This document shows positions 35,185 to 44,725 of a DNA stretch of 64,000 nucleotides, one piece after another. Made by a program: the position numbers and the translations under genes. Source of the stretch: Topomyia yanbarensis (taxonomy: Eukaryota; Arthropoda; Insecta; Diptera; Culicidae); contig NC_080670.1 of the NCBI RefSeq assembly GCF_030247195.1, positions 99,224,336-99,288,335 on the forward strand. Direction: 5' to 3'. Within the stretch, counting starts at the first letter, position 1. Each line of letters starts with the position of its first letter. The notes below the pieces were generated by a model. It was not told where the DNA came from. It did no database searches and was given only the letters and a program-made list of their open reading frames with translations.

Positions 35185-36213
35185 TTCGTCCAGTTCTCTC
35201 TATATGGGAAACACCCAAGTGCGATCGAAACAAAAACAAACGTCAAAACGTTTTCTCACTCGCACTGATGCAAATTAAATGAGCGCGTAATTTAACGCAC
35301 GACCCGATGACGCATGGCTGAAAAGGAGCTATGTGGATTTAAGAAAAGATTCACAATCTACCTCTTAGACAGAACCAAGTGAAAATAAAACGTGGTGAAG
35401 TATGTCAATTTGTGAAAAATATGCTAACGCAGATTAAAACATGCCCACTGCTCAACTTTGCTCATCGGCTGGCAATAACCGAGCGCACTTGTCCGAGGTA
35501 TTGAGTGACAGAAAATTAAATAACTCTTGAACAATATAATAACGCTAAAGAGCATGCAAATTACTCAGAAAAAAATCACTTTCAATTATCCATAAAGAAA
35601 AGCTTGTCTTTTTGCTTTAATCTCAGAGATGCCATTTTTGAACATGAGATACGCTCCTTCAAAGCGATGCGCATTAGGACGTTGCGACGTGCGGCATTGC
35701 CAATAGGTACGTTCTCGCGGGTTGCATCAAAATGAGCCATGCGTTGAAACAGCGCACAGTTACAAAATCCTCTATAACTCTCGATAGGAACAAAAATGAA
35801 AAATCATAAATACAGATTATTGAAGGTAAAAGATTTTCGCATAATTTGACATAAGTTTTGAAAATTTTTAGCGTGAAGAACACAAGAAGAAATACAACTG
35901 AAAACTTTAAATAGATGCAAAGTACCGTTATTTACACAATTATAAACCAAAAACATTTTTATAAGATAGTGCAAATATCATTCCATAAGTGTGCAAAAAT
36001 TCATTGAATTATCTTCAGTAGTTTTTGAGATACAAAATTTTCAATTTTATCATGCAATAAAGTTTAAGGGTTAATATCTTAAAGAAAAAAAGGAATTGTA
36101 ACGAAATATTTATACCAAAAGCTAATCACCATAATCCCTATACAATAAATTATACCTCATGAAGATCGGTGATTTTGCGAAAAATTCGAGGATCACTTGA
36201 CATGGCTTTACTC

Positions 36214-36435
36214 CAATACAAAATTACTAAAATTCAAAAATGAAACAATACAGAAATACAAAAACCCATACAAAAATATAAATAAAAAATAGAAAAACTC
36301 AAAAATACCATGGTACAAAAATACTGAAACACAAAAATACAAAAGCACAAAAATACGAAAATGTAGAAATACAACAGATAGATAAATACTACAATATAAA
36401 AAAATCAAAAATTCGAAAGTACGAAAATATTGTGT
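36214..36435. repeat. degenerate 8-bp repeat tract
   Basis: AAATACAA and AAATACCA-like octamers continue the tract interrupted by foldback F3. Its sequence type matches 33428-33628, so the foldback probably inserted into one tract. Confidence 0.7.
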
Positions 36436-36990
36436 ATTTACTCGAAAGCTGAAAGCAAATATGTATTTGGCTGAAAGTAAGTGTTCGAATACAGGGGATG
36501 TGTGAATGGTGTCTGCTGTTTCGCGCTGTATGAGGTATTGAATCATTACAATTCACATATATGCCTGTAGAAAAAGCAATACTTTCAAAATGCTTACAAT
36601 GAAATTTAATGTGAATATAATTTATTTCCTAGAATAATGCTTTTATTGATGCTTCTCATAATTGCCGGTATTGTCACCCCCGTGCGGTAGAAGTCAAACC
36701 ACTGGCGGCTGTTTCATTCATTTCGTATAGTCTAATTCATGCGTGGTTGTGTTAGTGCGACAGTTGAGGTTAAATGTTGTTGGACCTTGGGGGTTGAGGT
36801 TAAGTTAGCTGAAGGATAACATACTCATTCCACGCTTTTATGCATTATATCTGTGTGCAATTCACAGACAGTGAATGACTCGATTAATTTTTGACAAACT
36901 GGTTGACAATGAAGTGTCAGCGACTATTCTCGCGACTACTCGACCGAACGAATACTTTAACCGTCCGTGTTCAGAAAGAGATTAAACGCA
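36436..36990. other. unassigned DNA between repeat tracts
   Basis: Normal-complexity sequence with no convincing ORF. GTTGAGGTTAA is repeated at about 36764 and 36793. I recognise no gene or element. Confidence 0.4.
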
Positions 36991-38418
36991 CAATACAAAG
37001 ATTCAAAAATACAGGAATACTAGAATACAAAAAATGCAAAATACAAAAATACAAGAATACTATACCACAAAAATACAAAAATACAAAAACACAACAATAC
37101 AAAAACACAATAATATAAAAATACGAGAACACAAAAATACCAAAATACAAAAATACAAGAGCATAAAAATATAAAAATACAAAAAATTCAATGATACAAA
37201 AAAACTAAAATACTAAAAATATAAGAATACAAAAATACTCAAATACAGAAATACTGAAATCCAACAATACAAAAATACACATATATATAAATACGAAAGT
37301 GCTAAAATAGGCAAATACAAAAATTTTAAAATACAAAAATAAGAAAATGCAAAAATACAAGAATGCAATAATAGAACACATACAAAAACACAAAGATACA
37401 AAATCACAAAAATATAAAAACTCTAAATTACAAAAATACCAAAATACAAAAAACAAAAGAGTAAAAAAACGGAAATACAAATATACGAAAATACAAAAAT
37501 ACGATATTACTAAAAATGCAAAAATACCAGAATACAAAAATACTGAAACACAAAAAAACGAAATGCAAAAATACGAAAATATGAAAATACAAAAATTCAA
37601 TAATGCAAAAATACAAGATTACAACAATACAAAATGCTAAAAATCCAAGAATAAAATAATGCAAAAATACTCAAATACAGAAATACAACAATCCAACAAT
37701 ACATCAATTTAATAATACAAAAATACCAAAATACGAATATACTAAAATACAAAACTACGAATACGAAAATACAAAACTTAAAAAATACAAAAATACAAGA
37801 ATAGAAAAATTCAACATACTGAAACCCAAAAATACAAGAACACAAAGATACAAAAACACAAGAATATAAAAATACAAAAACACAAAAATTCATAAATGCA
37901 AAAGTTCAAAGGATCAATAAATAAAAAATCAAGAGATGAAAATATCAAATATTCAAAAATCCATAAATTAAATTATTTAGGAATTCAAAAAGTTAGATTC
38001 AAAAATTCAATATTTCAAAAATTCATGAATTTTAGAATTTTAGAAATTTCAAAAATTCAATAATTCGAAAGTTCTAACATTCAATCATTTAAAAAATTAA
38101 ATATACAAAAATTTCAAAATTCAAAAATAAAAATTTCAGAAATTCACCACAATAAAATACAATAAAAATAAAAATTCAAATTTGAAATGCAGAAATACAA
38201 AAATGCAAAAATTAAAAATACAAAAATATGAAGAAACAATAATACAAAAATACAAAAATTCTATAATACAGACAAAAAATCCAAAATTACAAAAATATAA
38301 TAACAAAAATGCAATAATTCGGAAAGGTAGAAATACAGAAATACAAAATTTAAAAATACAAAAGTACGAAAACACAAAAATATAATAATACAAAAATAGG
38401 AAAACACAAAAATGCAAT
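36991..38418. repeat. degenerate 8-bp repeat tract (TACAAAAA-like), stop-free in all frames
   Basis: Units such as ATACAAAA, ACACAAAA and ATATAAAA follow each other at 8-bp spacing, for example 37081-37140. Toward 37900-38160 the units become AATTCAAA-like. A perfect TACAAAAA array contains no stop codon in any of the six frames. This is why ORFs of 64-131 codons rich in FCIFV or YKNTK occur here on both strands. These are not proteins. Confidence 0.85.
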
Positions 38419-39705
38419 AAAACCTGTTTCAATCCACCTAGTGGTGTAATTGTGTCTTTCTCATTTATCAAAGCTGGTTACGTTCAGTATAACATTGAGG
38501 AAATGGCTATTACATTCTTATTACACTTGGTAAGTATATATGAGTGCACGACTGCTACGAACCTGATGAGCAACGTGTCGACGCTGACACACTTGAGACA
38601 AACAAAAATATAATATTTAATTAGCTTAACAGCGCGAGTTCAATTTTGTCTTTACTTTAACATATTTTGAAATGCGCAGTGGTGGGAAAGGGTAGGGGAA
38701 TAATTAGTGGGAGGGGGGATGGATGGGAAAAACCTAACATATTTGGGGTGAAGGGAATGCAGGTGTGAAGTTGGTCAAAGAGAGGGGGAGGGGGGTGAAG
38801 GTAAGAGAGTTGGAAAGGGGTGTGAGAGGAAGGAGGGGTAGATGGGGGGTGCAACTTCATACTATGCCTTCCATTTGAGACTAGGTTAGTGAAAATTGGT
38901 TCAGTCATCACCGAAGTGGCTTTAGTTCTGAAATATGTCCGGAACCCGGGACTTCCGGAATTATCGATAGTGGACAATATATTCCAAGAATCTAGGCCAG
39001 CGAATCGAAGTATTTTGATGTTCATTTCAATAGATTTTTAAACTATGAGGTGTTACGATTGTACCGGTTTATATGAGAAATTCCTTTGTAACCGCAATAA
39101 CCAAACTGTAACTCCGGAACCAAAAATCAAGACTGAATGAAATTCAATGGCAGTCAATGGAAGTATTGTGTCTTTAATTTGAAATCAAGTTTGTTAAAAT
39201 CGGTTAAGAGTTCGCTGGAAACTAGGGGGATATTAGCTTAGGAACTTGGCGGGCTCCCCGGGGGCATCAATAACCGTCATAGGTGGCCAATGTGGTCAAA
39301 ACTACTTTGATTGGTTATTGATATAGAACCGGAAATCCAAGTAATGTTGAACCTATTTGAATATGTATTATATCATTCGGGCATCATGGTGTTACCAGTT
39401 TATAAGGGAATTTGCTGTGTGACCGTACTCTTCAATTCGTAACTCCGGAACCGGAAGTCGGATCAACTCAAATTTATATAGCAGCTTATGGGAGCATTAT
39501 ACCGTTTATTTGAAACTAAGTTCATGTAAATCGGTTTAGCCATCTCTGAGAGAATTGAGTTAAATTATTTGACACACACATATATACACATACGCAGACA
39601 TTTTGCTATCTCGAACTGAATCGAATGGTATAAAAGACTCGGCCCTGCTGGCCTCGTTTAATAGGTCGAAGTTCCGACCGATTGCATAACCTTTCTATAT
39701 ACAAA
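38419..39705 (+). mobile_element. hairpin-tailed repeat (CACCTAGTGG family), 1.3-kb copy
   Basis: The 5' end is AACCTGTTTCAATCCACCTA followed by GTGGTGTAATTGTG. The 3' end has an ACAC-rich stretch, ATCGAATGGTATAAAAGACT, CGGCCCTGCTGGCC and GCATAACCTTTCTATAT, where the second half of the terminal hairpin is lost. The interior repeats a motif of the form AACTCCGGAACC in diverged copies (about 39107, 39442, with looser matches near 38938 and 39324). A polypurine G-rich stretch lies at about 38675-38860. No ORF with a recognisable product. It is bordered on both sides by 8-bp repeat tracts. Confidence 0.65.
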
Positions 39706-40310
39706 AATTCTAAATACAAAAATATACAAATACAAAAATACAGCAATACAAAAATTCAATAATGCAAAAATACAACAATACGAAAATTTGAAAATACAAG
39801 AATGCAAAAATAGAAAAATATAAAAATGCAAGAATACAAAAATACAAATATACTAATATACAAAAATATAAAAATACCAAAATACAAAAATGCAAAAATA
39901 CGAAAATAGGAAAACACAAACATACAAAAATGTAGTAATACAAAAATACAAAATAACAAAAATGCGATAATACCATAATACAAAATGGTAAAGTACACAA
40001 ATACAAAAACACAATTATGTGTTATTAATTACTAAAATATAAAAGATACGAAAATGCAAAAGTCCAAGAAAACAAAAAAATTAGAAATACAAAAATACAA
40101 ATTGATAAAAATTTAGAAAAAGCAAAATTTTCAAAAAAAACAAAAATTCAAAAATTTTAAAATCAAAGAGTTTTAAGCAAAAACTCTGAATACAAATATT
40201 CAAAAATACGCAAATAAATTGAAAATTTCCAAAATTCAACAGCTCGAAATATCAGAAATTGAAGCTTTTAAAAATTTTAATACTCAAAAAAATTTAAAAT
40301 GATGGATTCA
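39706..40310. repeat. degenerate 8-bp repeat tract, A-rich on the plus strand
   Basis: AAATACAA-type octamers continue from directly after the truncated terminal hairpin of the preceding element, then grade into AAAATTTA and AATTCAAA words. Confidence 0.75.
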
Positions 40311-41450
40311 AAAATTCCTTACATTATTATATTTTCAAATTCTTGAATTTTTAAACTTTTAAATATTTTTTCTTAAATTTTTAAATTCCTGATAAAATGT
40401 TCACAAATTTTTAAATTTTTAAATGCTTAAATTTTCAAGATTTGAAGCGTTTAAATTTTTAAATTATTAAACTAGTACCTTTTTAAATTTTTGAAATTTT
40501 TTTTTAAATGTTCGCATTTTAAAATTCTTGAATTTTTAAATTTAAAATTTCTTAAATTACTTAATTTTTAAATATTAAAATTTATGAATTTTTAATGTTT
40601 TAAACTTTTAATTCTTAAATTTTTAAATTCTAATTTGAAATTTTTTAATGTTGAAATCTTTAAATTTCAAAATATTTTGATATTCAAATTTCTTAAATAT
40701 TTGTTTTTAAACCTCTACATTTTTGCATTCCTTAATATTGAAATCTTTTAATTATTAAATATTTAAATTTTTAGATGTTTAAACTATTAAATTTTTAAAA
40801 TTTTTAGGTTTCTCAATCTTTAAATCTTAAAATTTTTAAATTTTCGAATATATAAATTTTTAGATTTTTGAATTTTTAAATTTTTAGTATCCTTAAACTT
40901 TTTAAATTCAAATTTTTTTGTATTTTTGGATTTTTTTACTTTTTAATTTTTTAATATTTAAACTTCAAATTTTTTAAATTCATAATTTTTTTATTTTTTG
41001 ATCCTCAAATTCTTTTAAATTTTGATTTTTTCTAACTTTTAAATCTTTGTTTTTGAAATTACCTTTAAATTCAAAAATTTCAAAAAATTTAAGTTTCGAA
41101 ATTTTAAACATTAAAATCTTTAAATTTCTAAACTTTTAAATTAAAAAAAAAATTAATTTCAAAAGTTTGAATAGTTAAATTTTTACATTCCAAAATTTTA
41201 AAATTTTTGAATTCCCAAATTTTTGAATTCCTAAGTTTTTAAATTTCTAAACCTGTAAATTTTTCCAATCCTCAAATTTTTGCATCTCTAAATTTTTAGG
41301 TTTTCAAATTAATAAATTTTCAAATCTAAAAATTTTTGAATCGGTAAATTTTTAGATTCACATATTTTTAAATTTATGAAACTGAATATTTCCAAATTTT
41401 TAAATTGATTGATTTGAAAATTTCCAAATTTTTAGATTCTTAATTTTTTT
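40311..41450. repeat. degenerate 8-bp repeat tract, T-rich on the plus strand
   Basis: The strand bias reverses near 40310. Units are now TTTTTAAA and AAATTTTT-like at 8-bp spacing (for example 40335-40370), i.e. the complementary orientation of the neighbouring tract. Very degenerate, no coding potential. Confidence 0.75.
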
Positions 41451-41883
41451 TTGCCGAGTTTCTATGTACGCATTTGAGTAGAATACGTGAGTATGGAATT
41501 TAAGGAAGTCGCAATAATTGGGATTGGTTCTGATAGTCATTTGCATAAGTACCTGGTAATGAGTATGTATTAGGTTTGGATTCTCCTTAATTATGTGATG
41601 CTACTTAACACTTACAAATACTTCATCACATGTGTATGTGTCACAATTCTTCTTATCGTTTGATTTGCCTTGAAGCGGAGAGTACTATGCAATATTAGGA
41701 AGCTTTTCCTCCTGACAATTCTGATAAACTATTTCACAATTGTACATGAAACCCTTCACCTTGACTAGGACAAAAAAAATATTAGATTTGTTGCACTACA
41801 CGAAAGTTGCTCCGGAGCAAAACATACTTACTCCTTTTTACTCCGGTTTGCTAGCAGAAGAAGAAAAAAGAGAAAAGTAGTTG
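41451..41883. other. unassigned DNA
   Basis: Normal-complexity sequence between the 8-bp tract and foldback F2 copy 2. I see no gene, RNA or element. Confidence 0.4.
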
Positions 41884-42776
41884 TCTAGTTTAGTGACTAT
41901 AGTGATAGAGGTCCATTTCAATGAGGTTTTTTGCCAATAGGGTGTATTTTAGCCTGAATAAACCGAATCCGAGAGCGGAAATGTGAAATTTTTAACCAAT
42001 GTTCAATAAACTGAAAAAATAAGTTGTGATTAATAACACTCATAACAATAACAGTGCTTAAACAAGTGAGCTTATACAGTGGAGCTAGTGTGATATGGCT
42101 TGGTCGCATACCCGAGGCGAAGGATCCGAAGAGGCGCAAAGCCACTGAGAATCCGCCGGACGAGGAATTGATTAACCCGTTGCTGGAATTGCAAGCAAAC
42201 CTGTGATCCTCTCGTTTGACAGGTTTACTCAAACATAGGGGCTATAGTTAGTTGAAAGCTCGTACACCAGAAAGTGATGTGGCATAGCCACATTAGTCAG
42301 TATTCGGTTGACTAATGTGGCTACCCCACATTGTATTCTGGTGTATTGTCAAACTTCGCTGCCGCTCAGTCGGCTTTAAACTACCTACAACCAAATACAA
42401 ATTATTTTGTATTTGCTATAACCCTTATGTTTAAGTAAACCGGACAAACGAGATGATCACAGGTTTGCTTACAAATCCCAGCAACGGGTTAATCAATTTC
42501 TCGTACGGCGGATCCTCAGCGGCTTTGAGCCGCTTCGGATCCTTCGCCTCGGGCATGCGACCAGGCCGCATCACACTAGCTCCGCTGTGTATGCTCACTT
42601 GTTAAAGAACTGCTATTGTTAAGACTGTTATTAAGCACAACTTATTTCTTCAGTTTATTTAACTACGGTTGAAAATTTCACATTTACGCTCTCGAATTCG
42701 GTTTATTTAGATTGAAATACATTCTTTTGGCAAAAAACCTCATTAAAATTGGACATCTTTCACTTTCTAAACTAGA
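41884..42776. mobile_element. foldback element, family F2, copy 2
   Basis: The left arm (41884 to about 42262) and right arm (about 42360-42776) are inverted copies of about 380 bp with moderate divergence. Ends TCTAGTTTA and TAAACTAGA; shared blocks include GAGGTTTTTTGCCAA and CGAAGGATCCGAAG or their complements. The arms match the element at 27501-28611 (AAGCACAACT, ATGCAGCTTGG/ATATGGCTTGG, TTTAAAGCCGACT). The loop holds a TA-flanked hairpin (42263-42345). The 104-codon minus-strand ORF in the left arm has no recognised domain. Confidence 0.75.
42263..42345. mobile_element. 83-bp hairpin MITE in the loop of foldback F2 copy 2
   Basis: The outer arms TACACCAGAA/TTCTGGTGTA and inner arms GCCACATTAGTCA/TGACTAATGTGGC pair almost completely. 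TA occurs at both ends, a possible target duplication. Confidence 0.65.
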
Positions 42777-43335
42777 TAATTATCAAGAGAAAGAAGAGAC
42801 TACAGGAACGACTTTCTCATTGTTTCCTCCGGAGTACTTCAAGTTTCTCTTGGCATTGGAACAAACCTAAGACTTTCTACGCAATATTACTCACCGGACA
42901 AAAAGGCGTGAAACGAGAAATTTCCACAATACATCGTGCAGCACCTCCAGCGAGGGTTGCTGATGTACGAAGCAGCGCGGTGGAACAGTCCACCCTCCGG
43001 GTACTAGATCACAAATCCTCAAGGTGAATATTTGAGAGCAAAGCATATGACAAACGAATGCAATAATCAGTGGATACAATTTAGTTTGCAACACTCCGTG
43101 AACTAGCAAGTCCCTAGTAACTAGTAAAGTCCCATAACAAAAAAATCGAAAAAAACTATGTCCCGAAAAAACACAAGTCCCGAAAAAACCGCGAAAACGG
43201 CTAAGTGTCAGCCGTCGATGAAAAAAATACAAGTCCCAAAAGCTGGCTGCGCTATTACAATGTTCGCCCGCCGTTTACCTGGCCATGGCGGACGAAATCA
43301 AAATTTCATTAGCCATCATGCCTCAGCAGAAAGTG
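42777..43335. other. unassigned DNA left of the BEL element
   Basis: Several short ORFs occur (113 codons minus at 42891-43232; 62 codons plus at 43158-43346), none with a recognised domain. The phrase CAAGTCCC is repeated four times between about 43100 and 43240, each next to A-rich runs. Unlike the right flank of the BEL insertion, this side is not recognisable 171-bp satellite. Confidence 0.4.
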
Positions 43336-43340
43336 GGCAC
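43336..43340. repeat. BEL target-site duplication, left copy (GGCAC)
   Basis: GGCAC immediately precedes the 5' LTR and is repeated immediately after the 3' LTR at 49598-49602. Five bases is a usual duplication size for BEL/Pao integrases. Confidence 0.85.
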
Positions 43341-43967
43341 TGTTAGCGCCTCAAACGCTAATCAACGGTAGGCAAGTTAATATACTAGTAAAATCGCGCA
43401 GCATCACAAACGATCAAGAACATTCCCGCATTATATATTTTGCGCGTATGGTCATAACACATAGGTAAGCAAGCAGCAGTAGCAGCAATAGCAATAATAG
43501 CAGCAGCAGCAATACATGATGTGCGGTATTGCATCATCGTCAACAAGCGTGAACGAGCCAAATATACAATCACTCGATGCGGAAAGGAGACGAAAAACAA
43601 TTGATGTGTGACATGGCATCGACAAGCATCGCGGATGAGCCACGCGTTTCTAGAACGTGTGGCTTGTAATATAAATACGCGCGTTCTGCGCATCGCAGCA
43701 ATCAGTTTTATTTCAACAAGTGTGAAGTACAAGTGAAGAGTGAAAATAAAAGAGTAAAGTGTGAAATGCAAAAAGTGTTTTTCCTTCCAATAAATCACAT
43801 CCAGTTGCAAGTGGTTTTCCTAAATACAGTCATCATAAGTTGTTTGCGGTTTGTTTTGAGTGGTCCATCCAAGAGTTTTATTTGTCTGCGGACAAGTGTA
43901 AACATAACCAGCCACCAACAGCAAGCTGCAAATTTTCTACACCAAGGGCCACCCCTAGGCCCAAACA
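43341..43967 (+). repeat. BEL 5' LTR
   Basis: 627 bp, TG...CA ends, identical in length to the 3' LTR. Contains a CAG/CAA-rich stretch (about 43480-43520), a TATA box and initiator near 43670-43707, and AATAAA at 43745-43750 and 43789-43794 that could serve polyadenylation. The 141-codon minus-strand ORF inside it appears identically in the 3' LTR and is not a gene. Confidence 0.95.
43670..43707 (+). promoter_or_regulatory. BEL LTR core promoter (TATA box plus initiator)
   Basis: TATAAATA at 43670-43677 is followed about 30 bp later by TCAGTT at 43702-43707, the arthropod initiator consensus. The inferred start at about 43704 would divide the LTR into a U3 of about 363 bp and R/U5 of about 264 bp. 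The same arrangement recurs in the 3' LTR at 49300-49337. Confidence 0.75.
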
Positions 43968-43987
43968 TTGGTCCGTAGAACCGGATA
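43968..43987 (+). promoter_or_regulatory. candidate primer-binding site
   Basis: The sequence TTGGTCCGTAGAACCGGATA directly follows the 5' LTR and starts with TGG after one base, as expected for pairing to a tRNA 3' CCA. I have not matched it to a particular tRNA. Confidence 0.45.
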
Positions 43988-44069
43988 TTAGGTCCATCGT
44001 TCCTATTGCCACCGTGACTTCTGCTGTGATTACTGAGTGATTAGTGATAATCAGTGATAAACAGCCAAA

Positions 44070-44687
44070 ATGCCGCCCAAGAGAACTCCAGTGAAAAATG
44101 CTGATGTTGATAGTGATGAAGATGTCAGTGCGCTCATTCACTTCCGCGAAATGGCGCAAGCAAAAGTGCTCCGGATTGAATCCATACTGCAGAATGCCAG
44201 AGTGGAGCAAACCGAGCTCACTCTTCCACAAATAAAAACATTTGTGAAGAAGTTAGAAGCAGCCTACGCCGAGTTCACTAGCAATCATCAGCGAATCATT
44301 GAAAGTATTCCTGCAGCCAAAAGAAAGGAACACAGTCAGTGCTATCTGCAATTTGAGGATCTTCACGACAGTGTATCCATTTTGCTCGAAACATGGCTCG
44401 AGGAAATTTCCAAGACACCAGTAGTTCCGCCACCCTCACAGTCCATCGTCAATCAGCAGCTGGTGATTGTCCCACAGCCACTCCCACGTGCTATACCTAC
44501 ATTCGATGGAAAATATGAGCACTGGGAGAGATTCAAGATGATGTTCCGGGATGTGGTGGACCAATCCAACGAATCCAACCGCATCAAACTGTATCATCTT
44601 GAAAAAGCACTCATCGGAGATGCTGCAGGTATAATAGACGCAAAAACTATCAACGATGGAAACGCTTCGAAGATAAAAGAAGCATAG
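44070..44687 (+). pseudogene. gag: BEL gag, N-terminal part, truncated by a deletion/frameshift
   Basis: ATG at 44070 opens 205 codons. The product is a BEL/Pao-type Gag N-terminus: a charged start (MPPKRTPVKN), a heptad-rich helical segment (about residues 25-85), then the LPRAIPTFDGKYEHWERFK capsid-entry motif near residue 145 and [16 protein letters not shown] near 180. After NDGN (about residue 198) the frame runs into TAG at 44685. Downstream Gag sequence ([15 protein letters not shown]) is open in another frame directly afterwards. A short piece between the two conserved blocks is missing compared with the usual family spacing, so a small deletion explains the frame change. Gag should be fused to pol in one frame. 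Confidence 0.85.
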
Positions 44688-44725
44688 TTCATCTACACAT
44701 TGGAGGTCTCATTAACACGAAGAAG

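Larger units (their letters stand above)
33629..36213. mobile_element. 2.6-kb foldback element, family F3
   Basis: The arms 33629 to about 34255 and about 35580-36213 are inverted copies of roughly 630 bp, starting GAGTAAAGCCATGTCAAGTG and ending with its complement. Similarity is high at the tips and falls inward. The flanks are 8-bp repeat tracts on both sides, and CAAT abuts both ends, a possible 4-bp target duplication. The loop (about 1.3 kb) contains an 83-bp exact tandem duplication and scraps of possible coding sequence on the minus strand. No complete transposase. Probably a decayed DNA transposon with long terminal inverted repeats. Confidence 0.8.

Noticed and set aside
37205..40012. 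Minus-strand ORFs of 64-131 codons rich in FCIFVFLYF that look like membrane proteins, and plus-strand YKNTK-rich ORFs
   Set aside because: They are translations of degenerate TACAAAAA octamers, which lack stops in all six frames. Overlapping ORFs occur in several frames at once with no start or composition signal.
43385..43810. 141-codon minus-strand ORF repeated identically at 49015-49440
   Set aside because: It lies antisense within the BEL LTRs and is duplicated only because the LTRs are.
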